Source: Bradyrhizobium diazoefficiens
GTDB taxonomy: Bacteria > Pseudomonadota > Alphaproteobacteria > Rhizobiales > Xanthobacteraceae
Direction: 5' to 3'
NCBI RefSeq assembly: GCF_018129965.1
Contig: NZ_JAFCKW010000002.1
Coordinates: forward strand, 62,001 to 126,000
Length of the DNA stretch: 64,000 nucleotides
Numbering within the stretch: position 1 is the stretch's first letter; each line of letters opens with the position of its first letter. The translations under genes were made by a program, and so were the position numbers. The notes under the pieces are model-generated. The model was not told the origin of the DNA. It made no database searches and was given only the letters and a program-made list of their open reading frames with translations. Of this stretch, positions 27,230-35,337 are shown in pieces.

Positions 27230-27823
27230 TTTTTATACCTTCCGAGAGCGTTTCATTTTCGAGTTCGCATGATGTTCAATTGCAAGTATGAAAGCGTTCG
27301 ACCCTGAGTAATTGGTAGCCCAGTGTTGATCAACAAACTTGCCAAGGGTTTTATAGTCTAGCGCCTCTCACACACAGGCATCGTTCTTCATCGTATTCAT
27401 AGATAGTGTCTATCAATACGAAGAAGTATAAACGTTGACATTAATGTGGACGAGCATCACGTCGATATCGATCCCCTGTTGTTGGAGTGAATAAGGATTG
27501 GCAGCTTGAGAACAAGCCTTTGAGCCGCGCGTTGAACACGCTCCTTATCGTGAAGCGAACAGGATCCAAATAGCGATCATGGTCCAGGTTAAGGGATTCG
27601 AGCTCAGGATATGAATCTGCTTAACGGTGTAGCCCTCATCGATGAGTGTCGGGTTATAATATAGAAACGACGAGGCGCGCTGAAGGCGTTGCATCGAATC
27701 CATAAAAAAATCAACGTGAAATGACCAGGAGGGAAAATTCGTGTTGTTGAGGGGATCAGGTAACCGCGTTCGTCGCGGCTCCATGCAGACCGGCGCGTCG
27801 CGCCTCTGCAGGGACTTCCACGT
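27230..27823. other. Divergent intergenic region, crotonase to livG
   Basis: About 590 bases between a leftward crotonase and the rightward transporter genes. It holds the operator-like site at 27399-27417. No gene is supported. The sequence becomes GC-rich only from about 27780, close to livG, which marks the left edge of the GC-rich transporter block. Confidence 0.5.
27399..27417. promoter_or_regulatory. Operator-like palindrome shared with 3660-3678
   Basis: Reads ATAGATAG-TGT-CTATCAAT, with GATAG/CTATC as a perfect inverted core (27402-27414). Fourteen of nineteen positions, including both complete outer blocks, are identical to the site at 3660. Its position in a divergent promoter region supports repressor binding. 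Confidence 0.5.
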
Positions 27824-28621
27824 ATGACGCAGGCACAAGTGGCGCAGGGGCAACAGCCCTTGCTCGCCGTTCGCGACGTGAGCGTCGTGTTCGGCGGCAT
27901 CGTTGCGTTGAATGGCGTGACGTTCGACATGAAGAAGGGCCAGATTCTGGGCCTGATCGGTCCGAACGGCGCCGGCAAGACGACGCTCTTCAACTGTCTC
28001 AGCCGGCTGTATCAGCCGAGCAAGGGCGAGATCCTGATGGAGGGCGAGAGCATTCTCACGCGCCAGCCGCAGAAGATCGCCGAGATCGGCATCGGCCGCA
28101 CGTTCCAGAACGTTGCGCTGTTTCCCCGTCTCACCGTGCGCGACAACATCCGCATCGGCGGCCACTGCCGCACCAAAAGCGACGTGGTCAGCGATGCGCT
28201 GAAACTGCCATGGGTGCGCACCGAAGAGCGCCGGCTCAACGAGAAGGTGGATGAGATCCTCAGCTACCTCGAGCTGCACGACGTCGCGGACCGCGAAGTC
28301 GCGGGCCTGCCGTTCGGCACCCAGAAGCGCGTCGAACTCGGCCGGGCGCTTGCCGCCGAGCCGAAGATCCTGTTGCTCGACGAGCCCGCCGGCGGCCTCA
28401 ATCACGAGGAAGTCTATGTGCTGGGCGATCTGATCTGCCGCATCCGCGATCAGCGTCACATCACGGTTCTTCTCGTCGAACATCACATGGGACTGGTGAT
28501 GAAAATCGCCGATCACGTGGTCGCGCTGAATTTCGGCAAGAAACTCGCAGAAGGCACCCCGTCTCAGGTGCAGTCCGACCCCGATGTCATCAAGGCCTAT
28601 CTGGGGAGCAAGGACCAATGA
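27824..28621 (+). CDS. livG: Branched-chain amino acid-type ABC transporter ATPase LivG
   Basis: 265 residues. The Walker A motif GPNGAGKTT is near residue 47, the signature region reads LPFGTQKRVELGRAL as usual for LivG, and LLLDEPAGGLNHEE is Walker B. LivG and LivF energise the LivHM permease on the cytoplasmic face. It opens a GC-rich operon livGFHM with four-base overlap to livF. No binding protein gene is attached; the two paralogous binding proteins at 13023 and 21759 are candidates. The substrate could be an amino acid or an aromatic/alicyclic acid, as both occur in this family. Confidence 0.93.
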   Translation: MTQAQVAQGQQPLLAVRDVSVVFGGIVALNGVTFDMKKGQILGLIGPNGAGKTTLFNCLSRLYQPSKGEILMEGESILTRQPQKIAEIGIGRTFQNVALFPRLTVRDNIRIGGHCRTKSDVVSDALKLPWVRTEERRLNEKVDEILSYLELHDVADREVAGLPFGTQKRVELGRALAAEPKILLLDEPAGGLNHEEVYVLGDLICRIRDQRHITVLLVEHHMGLVMKIADHVVALNFGKKLAEGTPSQVQSDPDVIKAYLGSKDQ

Positions 28622-29331
28622 GTACGATGCTGACCATCAAGGACTTGCGCGCCTATTACGGCCAGGTGCAGGCGCTGCACGGGCTCGAGTTCTCGCTCAA
28701 CGAAGGCAGCGTAACCACGCTTCTCGGTGCCAACGGCGCCGGCAAGACCACGACGTTGCGCGCGATCTGCAACATGATCCGCTCCACGGGCAATATCGAA
28801 TTCGAGGGCAAGCCGCTCACCGGCATGTCGACCGAAAACGTCGTCCGTCTCGGCATCGCCCACGTTCCTCAGGGCCGCGGCACCTTCACCAACATGACGG
28901 TGGAGGAAAACCTGCAGCTCGGCGCGATCTCGCGCAAGGACGTCAAGAACATCCCGGACGACATCGAGCGCATGTACGCGCACTTCCCGGTGCTCAAGCA
29001 GCGCCACACCCAGCAGGCCGGAACGCTGTCCGGCGGCGAACAGCAGATGCTCGCGGTCGCCCGCGCGCTGATGCTGCGTCCGCGGCTGATGCTGCTGGAC
29101 GAGCCGTCGTTCGGCCTCGCGCCGCTGATCGTGCGCGACCTGTTCGGAATTCTCGCCAAGATCAACCGCGAGGACAGGGTGACGATCCTGGTGGTCGAGC
29201 AGAACGCACAGCTTGCGCTCGAACTCGCCGAAACGGCCTACGTGATCGAAACCGGCCGCATCGTGATGTCGGGGACCGCGAAGGAAATCGCGGACAACGA
29301 AGACATTCGCAAATCCTATTTGGGTTATTGA
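28618..29331 (+). CDS. livF: Branched-chain amino acid-type ABC transporter ATPase LivF
   Basis: 237 residues. The start overlaps the livG stop (ATGA). LLGANGAGKTTTLRAI is Walker A, LSGGEQQMLAVARAL the ABC signature, and LMLLDEPSFGLAP Walker B with the catalytic glutamate. Length and motif set are typical of LivF. It is the second ATP-binding subunit of the Liv transporter and is separated from livH by only nine bases. Confidence 0.93.
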   Translation: MSTMLTIKDLRAYYGQVQALHGLEFSLNEGSVTTLLGANGAGKTTTLRAICNMIRSTGNIEFEGKPLTGMSTENVVRLGIAHVPQGRGTFTNMTVEENLQLGAISRKDVKNIPDDIERMYAHFPVLKQRHTQQAGTLSGGEQQMLAVARALMLRPRLMLLDEPSFGLAPLIVRDLFGILAKINREDRVTILVVEQNAQLALELAETAYVIETGRIVMSGTAKEIADNEDIRKSYLGY

Positions 29332-29340
29332 GAGGCAGCC

Positions 29341-30219
29341 ATGGAACTCTTTACCAACCAAGTCCTGGCTGGCATTGCCACAGGCGCGATCTATGCCTGC
29401 ATGGCGCTGGCCGTGGTCATGATCTATCAGGCCATCGACCACCTGAACTTCGCCCAGGGCGAAATGGCGATGTTCTCGACCTTCATCGCCTGGCAATTGA
29501 TGCAGTGGGGCCTCGGCTTCTGGCCCGCCTTCCTGCTGACGCTGGCCATTTCGTTCGCCGGCGGCATCATCATCGAACGTGCGCTGTTCAAGCCGCTCAC
29601 CAACGCGCCGGTGCTGGTGCATGTGGCCGGCTTCATCGCGCTGTTCGCCATCCTCAACAGCGTCGCGGGCCTGACCTGGGACTTCACCATCAAGCAGTTC
29701 CCGTCGCCCTTCGGGTCATCGGGCTTCCTCGGCAGCCAGCTCATCTCCACCCACCAGGCGGGCATGATCGGCGTCGTGCTGGTCCTGCTGCTGCTGCTGT
29801 TCGCGTTCTTCCGCTTCACCCGCGTCGGCCTCGCCATGCGGGCCGCGGCGTCGCTGCCGGAATCCGCGCGTCTGGTCGGCATCAACACGAGCTGGATGAT
29901 CGCGCTGGGCTGGGGCATGGCGAGCGCCATCGGCGCCATCGGCGGCATGCTGATCGCGCCGGTGGTGTTCCTCGAGCCCAACATGATGGGCGGCGTGCTG
30001 CTGTACGGCTTCGCGGCGGCGGTGCTCGGCGGCCTCACCAGCCCGTTCGGCGCGGTGGTCGGCGGCTTCCTGGTCGGCGTGTTCGAGAACCTCGTCGGCA
30101 CTTACATCCCGGGCGTCGGCAACGAACTGAAACTGCCGATCGCGCTGGCGCTCATCATCGTCGTGCTTGTCATCAAACCGTCTGGCCTGTTCGGCCGCAA
30201 AATCGTTCAGCGAGTTTAA
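29341..30219 (+). CDS. livH: Branched-chain amino acid-type ABC transporter permease LivH
   Basis: 292 residues with about eight membrane segments. QVLAGIATGAIYACMALAVV and HLNFAQGEMAMFSTF at the N-terminus and AVLGGLTSPFGAVVGG near the end are conserved in LivH proteins. The ribosome site GAGAGGCAGCC precedes ATG 29341. One base separates its stop from the livM start. It forms the transmembrane channel with LivM in the inner membrane. Confidence 0.93.
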   Translation: MELFTNQVLAGIATGAIYACMALAVVMIYQAIDHLNFAQGEMAMFSTFIAWQLMQWGLGFWPAFLLTLAISFAGGIIIERALFKPLTNAPVLVHVAGFIALFAILNSVAGLTWDFTIKQFPSPFGSSGFLGSQLISTHQAGMIGVVLVLLLLLFAFFRFTRVGLAMRAAASLPESARLVGINTSWMIALGWGMASAIGAIGGMLIAPVVFLEPNMMGGVLLYGFAAAVLGGLTSPFGAVVGGFLVGVFENLVGTYIPGVGNELKLPIALALIIVVLVIKPSGLFGRKIVQRV

Positions 30220-30220
30220 C

Positions 30221-31228
30221 ATGAGCACAGTTCAGGAATCCGTTACCCAGCCCGCAGCCGTGGTTGCGCCGTCGAAGAAGTCGATGACGATCGGCACCAC
30301 CGCGACACTGGTGGTGCTCGCGCTGCTGCTCATCACGCCGCTGTTCGTGAAGAACTTCTTCATCTTCCAGATGACGATGGTGCTGATCTACGCCATCGCC
30401 ATCCTCTCGCTGAACCTGCTGACCGGCGGCAGCGGGCAGTTCTCGCTGGGCCAGAGCGCCTTCTATGCTGTGGGCGCCTATACCGCCGGCATTCTGATGG
30501 AGCATTTTGGCGTCAACTACGTGCTGACGCTGCCGGCGGCCGCTCTCGTCTGCTTCATCTTCGGCTTCCTGTTCGGCTTCCCGGCGCTGCGGCTCTCGGG
30601 CGTGTATCTGGCGCTCGCGACCTTTTCTCTGGCCGTCGCGATGCCGCAACTGCTGAAATTAGGCGTATTCGAGCACTGGACCGGCGGCGTGCAGGGCCTC
30701 GTCATCACCAAGCCGGACGCGCCGTTCGGCCTGAAGATGTCGCAGGACATGTGGCTCTACTACTTCACGCTGTTCATCTCGGTGGTGATCTACATTCTCG
30801 CCGTCAACCTGCTGCGAAGCCGGTCCGGACGCGCCATGATGGCGATCCGCGACAACCAGATCGCAGCCTCCGCCATGGGCATCGACCTGCCGCTCTACAA
30901 GACGCTGGCGTTCGGCATCAGCGCCGCCTTCACCGGCATCGCCGGTGCGCTCGGCGCCATCGTGGTGCAGTTCGTCGCGCCCGACAGCTTCACCATCCAG
31001 CTTGCCGTCGCGATCTTCCTCGGCATGGTGGTCGGTGGCGTCGGCTGGCTGCCGGGATCGCTGGTGGGCGCGGCCTTCATCGTGTTCGTGCCGAACGTCG
31101 CCGAACACATCTCGAAGGGTCTCTCCGGCGCGGTGTTCGGCGTGCTGCTGTTCGCCGTCATCTTCCTCGTGCCGCATGGAGCGCAAACCATTTTTGGACT
31201 CAGCCTCCGTGTTCGAAAAAAGCAGTGA
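30221..31228 (+). CDS. livM: Branched-chain amino acid-type ABC transporter permease LivM
   Basis: 335 residues from ATG 30221; the longer frame from 30167 overlaps livH and is not used. Hydrophobic segments occupy most of residues 20-320. LNLLTGGSGQFSLGQSAFYAVGAY and SRSGRAMMAIRDNQIAASAMGI are signature regions of LivM. Near the stop (after about 31190) the sequence shifts back to A+T-rich, so the right border of the GC-rich block coincides with the end of this gene. Confidence 0.93.
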   Translation: MSTVQESVTQPAAVVAPSKKSMTIGTTATLVVLALLLITPLFVKNFFIFQMTMVLIYAIAILSLNLLTGGSGQFSLGQSAFYAVGAYTAGILMEHFGVNYVLTLPAAALVCFIFGFLFGFPALRLSGVYLALATFSLAVAMPQLLKLGVFEHWTGGVQGLVITKPDAPFGLKMSQDMWLYYFTLFISVVIYILAVNLLRSRSGRAMMAIRDNQIAASAMGIDLPLYKTLAFGISAAFTGIAGALGAIVVQFVAPDSFTIQLAVAIFLGMVVGGVGWLPGSLVGAAFIVFVPNVAEHISKGLSGAVFGVLLFAVIFLVPHGAQTIFGLSLRVRKKQ

Positions 31229-31301
31229 GCTCACTGGTTACGACGTAGCTTACTATTTGCGCAATGGGTCGATTGAACAAACCTAAAGAGGCAAGGGTTG
31301 T

Positions 31302-32444
31302 ATGAATTTTGATTTTTCGGATGATCAGAAAGCTCTCCGAAATCAGAGCCGGCGGTTTCTTGAAACTGCATGCTCTATGCAACGGCTCCGTCGAATATTG
31401 GACAACAATGAAGCAACTTATGATCGTGAGTTGTGGAAGTCCATCGCCGAGCAGGGGTGGTTAGGAGCATGTATTCGTGAGGAGCATGGGGGCCTGGGAC
31501 TAAGCCACCTAGAGCTTTGTGTCCTGTCAGAGGAACTTGGTCGCGTTCTCGCGCCCATTCCGTTTGCTTCTACGGTATACCTGTTTGCTGAAGCGCTTAT
31601 GCTGGCCGGTTCAGAGGATCAAAAGCTTAGTTATCTACCAAGAATAGCTCGAGGCGATTTAATCGGGGCTGTCGCGGGGGATGATTGGATCGGTTCAATA
31701 ATTCCGTTGGCGCAGAATAGGCGAACTAGCTTCGATAATGTCGGAGTAACTGCCCAAGATTGCAGATTGAACGGGATTAAATCCGCAGTAATCGATGGTG
31801 GCATCGCTGACGCCGGTATTGTTCTGGCCAGAGAACAAGATCTCCTGAGTTTGTTCATAGTGAACCTGAATGCGAAAGGTGTAGCTCGCAAGAAAGTAAG
31901 AACGCTGGATCCAACGAGAGACTGTGCGCAGTGGCAATTTGGTGAAGTTCTGGCCGAGCGTCTTGGCCGCCCGGGACAGGGTTCTAAAATTCTTGAAACT
32001 GTCTTCGATAAAGCGGCCGTTTTAATAGCCTTTGAACAACTAGGCGGCGCAGATCGTTGCCTTGAGATGGCCGGGTTGTACGCCGCCGATCGCTATGCAT
32101 TTGGTAAACCGATAGGCAGCTTTCAGGCGATTAAGCATAAGCTTGTGGACGTATTTGTAAAAAATGAATTGGCGCGCGCCAATTGCTACTTCGGTGCGTG
32201 GGCTCTGAATACAAACGCAATCCAGCTTCCCATAGCGGCCAGCGCCGCGAGAGTGGCCGCTTCTGATGCGTTTTGGCATGCTTCGAAAGAGAACATACAG
32301 ACGCACGGTGGTATCGGCTACACGTGGGAGAGCGATTGCCATTTGTTTTATCGGCGTGCTTGCCTACTTTCTACAGCGATCGCATCACCTGAGATATGGA
32401 AAGAACGTCTCGTTAGCCACCTTGAATATCAAGCTGAAGAGTAA
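31302..32444 (+). CDS. Acyl-CoA dehydrogenase, subunit A of a second heteromeric pair
   Basis: 380 residues, ATG 31302 preceded by AGAGGCAAGG. Paralogue of the protein at 280-1404: the same start MNFDFSDDQK, the shared phrase GGLGLSHLELCVLSEELGR, and near the end NIQTHGGIGYTWESDCHLFYRR. As in that protein, the terminal GGT-E-I motif is missing. The next gene, four bases downstream, supplies it. The two pairs therefore arose by duplication of a two-gene unit and may handle different intermediates of one pathway. Confidence 0.9.
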   Translation: MNFDFSDDQKALRNQSRRFLETACSMQRLRRILDNNEATYDRELWKSIAEQGWLGACIREEHGGLGLSHLELCVLSEELGRVLAPIPFASTVYLFAEALMLAGSEDQKLSYLPRIARGDLIGAVAGDDWIGSIIPLAQNRRTSFDNVGVTAQDCRLNGIKSAVIDGGIADAGIVLAREQDLLSLFIVNLNAKGVARKKVRTLDPTRDCAQWQFGEVLAERLGRPGQGSKILETVFDKAAVLIAFEQLGGADRCLEMAGLYAADRYAFGKPIGSFQAIKHKLVDVFVKNELARANCYFGAWALNTNAIQLPIAASAARVAASDAFWHASKENIQTHGGIGYTWESDCHLFYRRACLLSTAIASPEIWKERLVSHLEYQAEE

Positions 32445-32448
32445 GTAG

Positions 32449-33651
32449 ATGGATTTCGAAGACAGCGAAGATGAAGCCAACTATCGAGCGGTCGTTCGGA
32501 CCTGGCTGGAAGCAAATGTACCTAATGACGCTAATGGAAAACATCGGCGAGGGGTTGAAGGCAGTGAAAGTTTGCGCTCTGCCCGTAGTTGGCAGGCAAG
32601 AAAGGCTAGTGCAGGTTACGCCTGCATTCATTGGCCGAGAGAGTGGGGCGGGCCTGCTGGGACACCAATACAAAGCGTAATTTTCCACCAGGAAGAATCT
32701 AAGTTCGTTACACCGCCCAATCCATTTCATATTGGGCTCAATATGAGCGTACCCACCGTCCTTGCGTTTTCTGATCAGAAAACGCGCGAACGGTTTGGCT
32801 TTTCTGCAATGAATGGTGATGAGATTTGGTGCCAACTGTTTTCTGAGCCAAGCGGGGGATCAGACCTTGCAGCCGCGCGTACAAGGGTTCGTAAGACACA
32901 GGACGGAACTGGTGATTGGATTATAAACGGTCAGAAAGTGTGGACCAGTTTTGCACACATTGCTGACTTTGGACTCATCCTGTGTAGGTCAAATACCGAT
33001 GCACCAAAACACAACGGTTTGACGATGTTTTGGGTAGATTTAAGATCACAAGGCGTGGAGGTGAGACCTATCCATGAGATGAATGGGTCTTCTACATTCA
33101 ACGAGGTCTTTTTCACTGACGTTCGCATTTCAGACAATCAGCGCCTTGGACCTGTCGATGGAGGCTGGAAAGTTGCCGTCCAAACACTCATGAATGAGCG
33201 GCTACAATCTGACTCCTCGGGCGCAGATTGGATTGATGTTCTAAAGATGGCTCGACGATTACCAAGCATCTACGGTAAATCGGCACTCCAGAATCCAGCA
33301 GTTCGTCAACAGCTGGCCCAATGGTATATTCAGTCAGAAGGGTTGAAGCATACTCGCAACAGAGTCATCACCGCATTGTCCCGCGGTCACACGCCTGGAC
33401 CAGAAAATTCCATTATGAAATTGGTGCGTGCAAGCCAAATGCAAGATCTATCTCATGCTGCGATCGAGATAATGGGGCGTTTCGGCGTTGTCGACGAAGC
33501 AGGGGGGCCGGAGGAGAGATCGCTATTTCAAGATTCTCTGATGTGGGCTCCCGGGTTACGCATCGCGGGAGGCACCGACGAGATTTTGCGAAACATCATC
33601 GCCGAACGCGTATTGAGACTGCCCCGAGATGCCTCCCATGATAAAAGCTAG
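32449..33651 (+). CDS. Acyl-CoA dehydrogenase, subunit B of a second heteromeric pair
   Basis: 400 residues, ATG 32449. CQLFSEPSGGSDLAAARTRV and GDWIINGQKVWTSFAHIAD are in the flavin/substrate domain, and RIAGGTDEILRNIIAERVLRLP at the end. It lacks Q-x-H-G-G-x-G (MGRFGVVDEAGG instead), complementing subunit A. Strong overall resemblance to 1407-2621. An inserted segment around residues 25-40 relative to that paralogue is minor. It is convergent with the LysR regulator at 33704. Confidence 0.9.
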   Translation: MDFEDSEDEANYRAVVRTWLEANVPNDANGKHRRGVEGSESLRSARSWQARKASAGYACIHWPREWGGPAGTPIQSVIFHQEESKFVTPPNPFHIGLNMSVPTVLAFSDQKTRERFGFSAMNGDEIWCQLFSEPSGGSDLAAARTRVRKTQDGTGDWIINGQKVWTSFAHIADFGLILCRSNTDAPKHNGLTMFWVDLRSQGVEVRPIHEMNGSSTFNEVFFTDVRISDNQRLGPVDGGWKVAVQTLMNERLQSDSSGADWIDVLKMARRLPSIYGKSALQNPAVRQQLAQWYIQSEGLKHTRNRVITALSRGHTPGPENSIMKLVRASQMQDLSHAAIEIMGRFGVVDEAGGPEERSLFQDSLMWAPGLRIAGGTDEILRNIIAERVLRLPRDASHDKS

Positions 33652-33703
33652 TTCTCGCCAACAATGCTCTGCACATGCAGCGCATGTCTGAGCAGACTAT
33701 AGC

Positions 33704-34717
33704 TTATTCGCCGCGGCGTGTTTTCGGCAACCGCTGGAGGTTTCTTGGTATTTTTGCGGCCTTTTCTTTTTCTAGTCGGCCGCCGCTACCGATCTGGATA
33801 CGCGGCACCTTTGCAAGATCGCTGGTTATGTAACGGACGAGTTTTGCTGCTGCGGCGGGCAATTCTCGTCCCCTACCCGTGAGAATGCCGATTGTTCTGA
33901 GAATAGGTGGATCCAGAATCGGTAAAGCTACCAATTCTGAATCCAAGACGTCGGGAAGCGCGAGGCGCGGTGCTGCCGCTACCCCAAAGCCAGCACGAAC
34001 CATTCCAATTGCTGTTGGTAGCTGGCCAACTCGTATTCGGGTCTTAAGCTGAACACCTTGAGCCAAAGCTTCCTTTTTGAGATCCTGTTGTAGTGGAAGA
34101 GAACTCCGGAGCAGGATCAGCGGCATGGTTTCCAACAACTGTAGCGGCGACGCTTTTATGGTGCTGGTTAAATCACGGGCGCGCAAAACCAGACATAAGG
34201 GATCATCGACGGCTCGTGTAAACGTGATGTTATCTGGAGGAGGGTTGGAGCAAGGCCCTATTGCAAAGTCGACCTTGTTGTCGGATACGGCTTTGACGAT
34301 ATCACGATAGAGCATCTCTTTTATTTCGAGCTCTGTTAACGTATCGCGATGAGGGTAACCTCCCAAAATAGCAGGTAGTCTCGTACAAGCTATCGATGGT
34401 ACGCACCCGATCGAAACACGGTTCTGACGCCCCTTGGCGATATCGCGTGCCGATGTCAGCCCAACGGCTATGGATTCAAAGCCGTCTCTCAAGGCATGGG
34501 CCAAAGTTTCGCCCGCCTCGGTAAGAGAAATGCGACGAGTCGTTCGATCCATTAGTCGAATTTGGAGCCGATTTTCTAGCTCACGTACTTGTGTGCTCAG
34601 GGTTGCTTGCGAACGTCCAAGTTCTGTTGCCGCGCGACTGAATGACAAATGGCGAGCGGTCGCGTCGTATGCCTTCAACAGCGTCAGACTTGTGCGAGCG
34701 AATGTAGACAAGTTCAT
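33704..34717 (-). CDS. LysR-family transcriptional regulator
   Basis: 337 residues from the ATG whose complement is at 34715-34717 (MNLSTFARTSLTLLKAYD); a longer frame to 34792 adds a non-domain extension. The winged helix-turn-helix LSFSRAATELGRSQATLSTQVRELE with DRTTRRISLTEAG is classic. The effector domain follows to about residue 290 and the last 30 residues are basic and probably disordered. It is the only clearly intact regulator in the catabolic region, convergent with the second dehydrogenase pair and about 620 bases from a divergent SDR. It is a plausible controller of SDR 35338 and neighbours, with the inducer unknown. Confidence 0.92.
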   Translation of the reverse strand: MNLSTFARTSLTLLKAYDATARHLSFSRAATELGRSQATLSTQVRELENRLQIRLMDRTTRRISLTEAGETLAHALRDGFESIAVGLTSARDIAKGRQNRVSIGCVPSIACTRLPAILGGYPHRDTLTELEIKEMLYRDIVKAVSDNKVDFAIGPCSNPPPDNITFTRAVDDPLCLVLRARDLTSTIKASPLQLLETMPLILLRSSLPLQQDLKKEALAQGVQLKTRIRVGQLPTAIGMVRAGFGVAAAPRLALPDVLDSELVALPILDPPILRTIGILTGRGRELPAAAAKLVRYITSDLAKVPRIQIGSGGRLEKEKAAKIPRNLQRLPKTRRGE

Positions 34718-35337
34718 CAGTGCACGCCCATTCAATTTATTTCCGCTTTCACATTTCGACATTGCCCTAGCAAGGATTACTAGATCGGCCATCTTCGCAG
34801 AGTGTGAAGGGATGATCCTAAGTCACAAGTTGTTGAAAGTAAACGGTTATTGCGTCTGAGCGAGCGATTGCGCCAGTTCGACCAGCAATATCCGGTGGGC
34901 TTTCAAACTTATCCTCATACTTTGAAGTCACGCTGAAAGCGTAAAGCTTTCGGAACCATTTGGCATTCGTTGGCAGTTGCGAATAAGCGTACCGCCAAAG
35001 GGCTCGTTGCTTGGAGCCAGCCGTCTTCAGCCGGGATTCGCATAGCATAGTGCCGCTCCCTAAATTCCAACAGTTGAAGCGGATTATGAGTCGTCCAGTA
35101 AAGGCCAGTGCCATCGGCTGCCTCAGGAGTTTATCTTCGAACAGATATATTGATAGCCTCAATATATAGATGAATTCGCCAGATATAGCATAGGGCTGCT
35201 TTGCTAATAGGTATCGCCTTCTTCAAAGCAACTGCGGAGCTGACCGGTCCGTAGATCGAATGCGGGATCATGCCGCTGAAATCAGACTGCTGTCAGGCCT
35301 CGTCGCTAACTTCTCTGGAAACATCAGGACATAGACT
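34718..35337. other. Divergent intergenic region upstream of lysR and an SDR gene
   Basis: About 620 bases. A 114-codon leftward frame (34818-35162) is open but has no recognised family and overlaps a strong palindrome at its start; I treat it as unproven. LysR targets of the form T-N11-A were not singled out. The palindrome at 35145-35167 is listed separately. Confidence 0.4.
35145..35167. promoter_or_regulatory. Perfect palindrome ATATATTGA-TAGCC-TCAATATAT
   Basis: Nine-base arms with a five-base centre, about 170 bases upstream of the SDR gene at 35338. It contains ATTGATAG, the complement of the CTATCAAT half-site seen at 3660 and 27399. It could be an operator of the same regulator or of the nearby LysR protein. 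Confidence 0.5.

Noticed and set aside
28584..30224. 546-codon frame overlapping livF and livH
   Set aside because: Out-of-frame translation full of Arg and His; the Liv proteins in the other frames are unmistakable.
34818..35162. 114-codon leftward frame upstream of lysR
   Set aside because: No recognised family, and its start overlaps a perfect palindrome that is better explained as regulatory.
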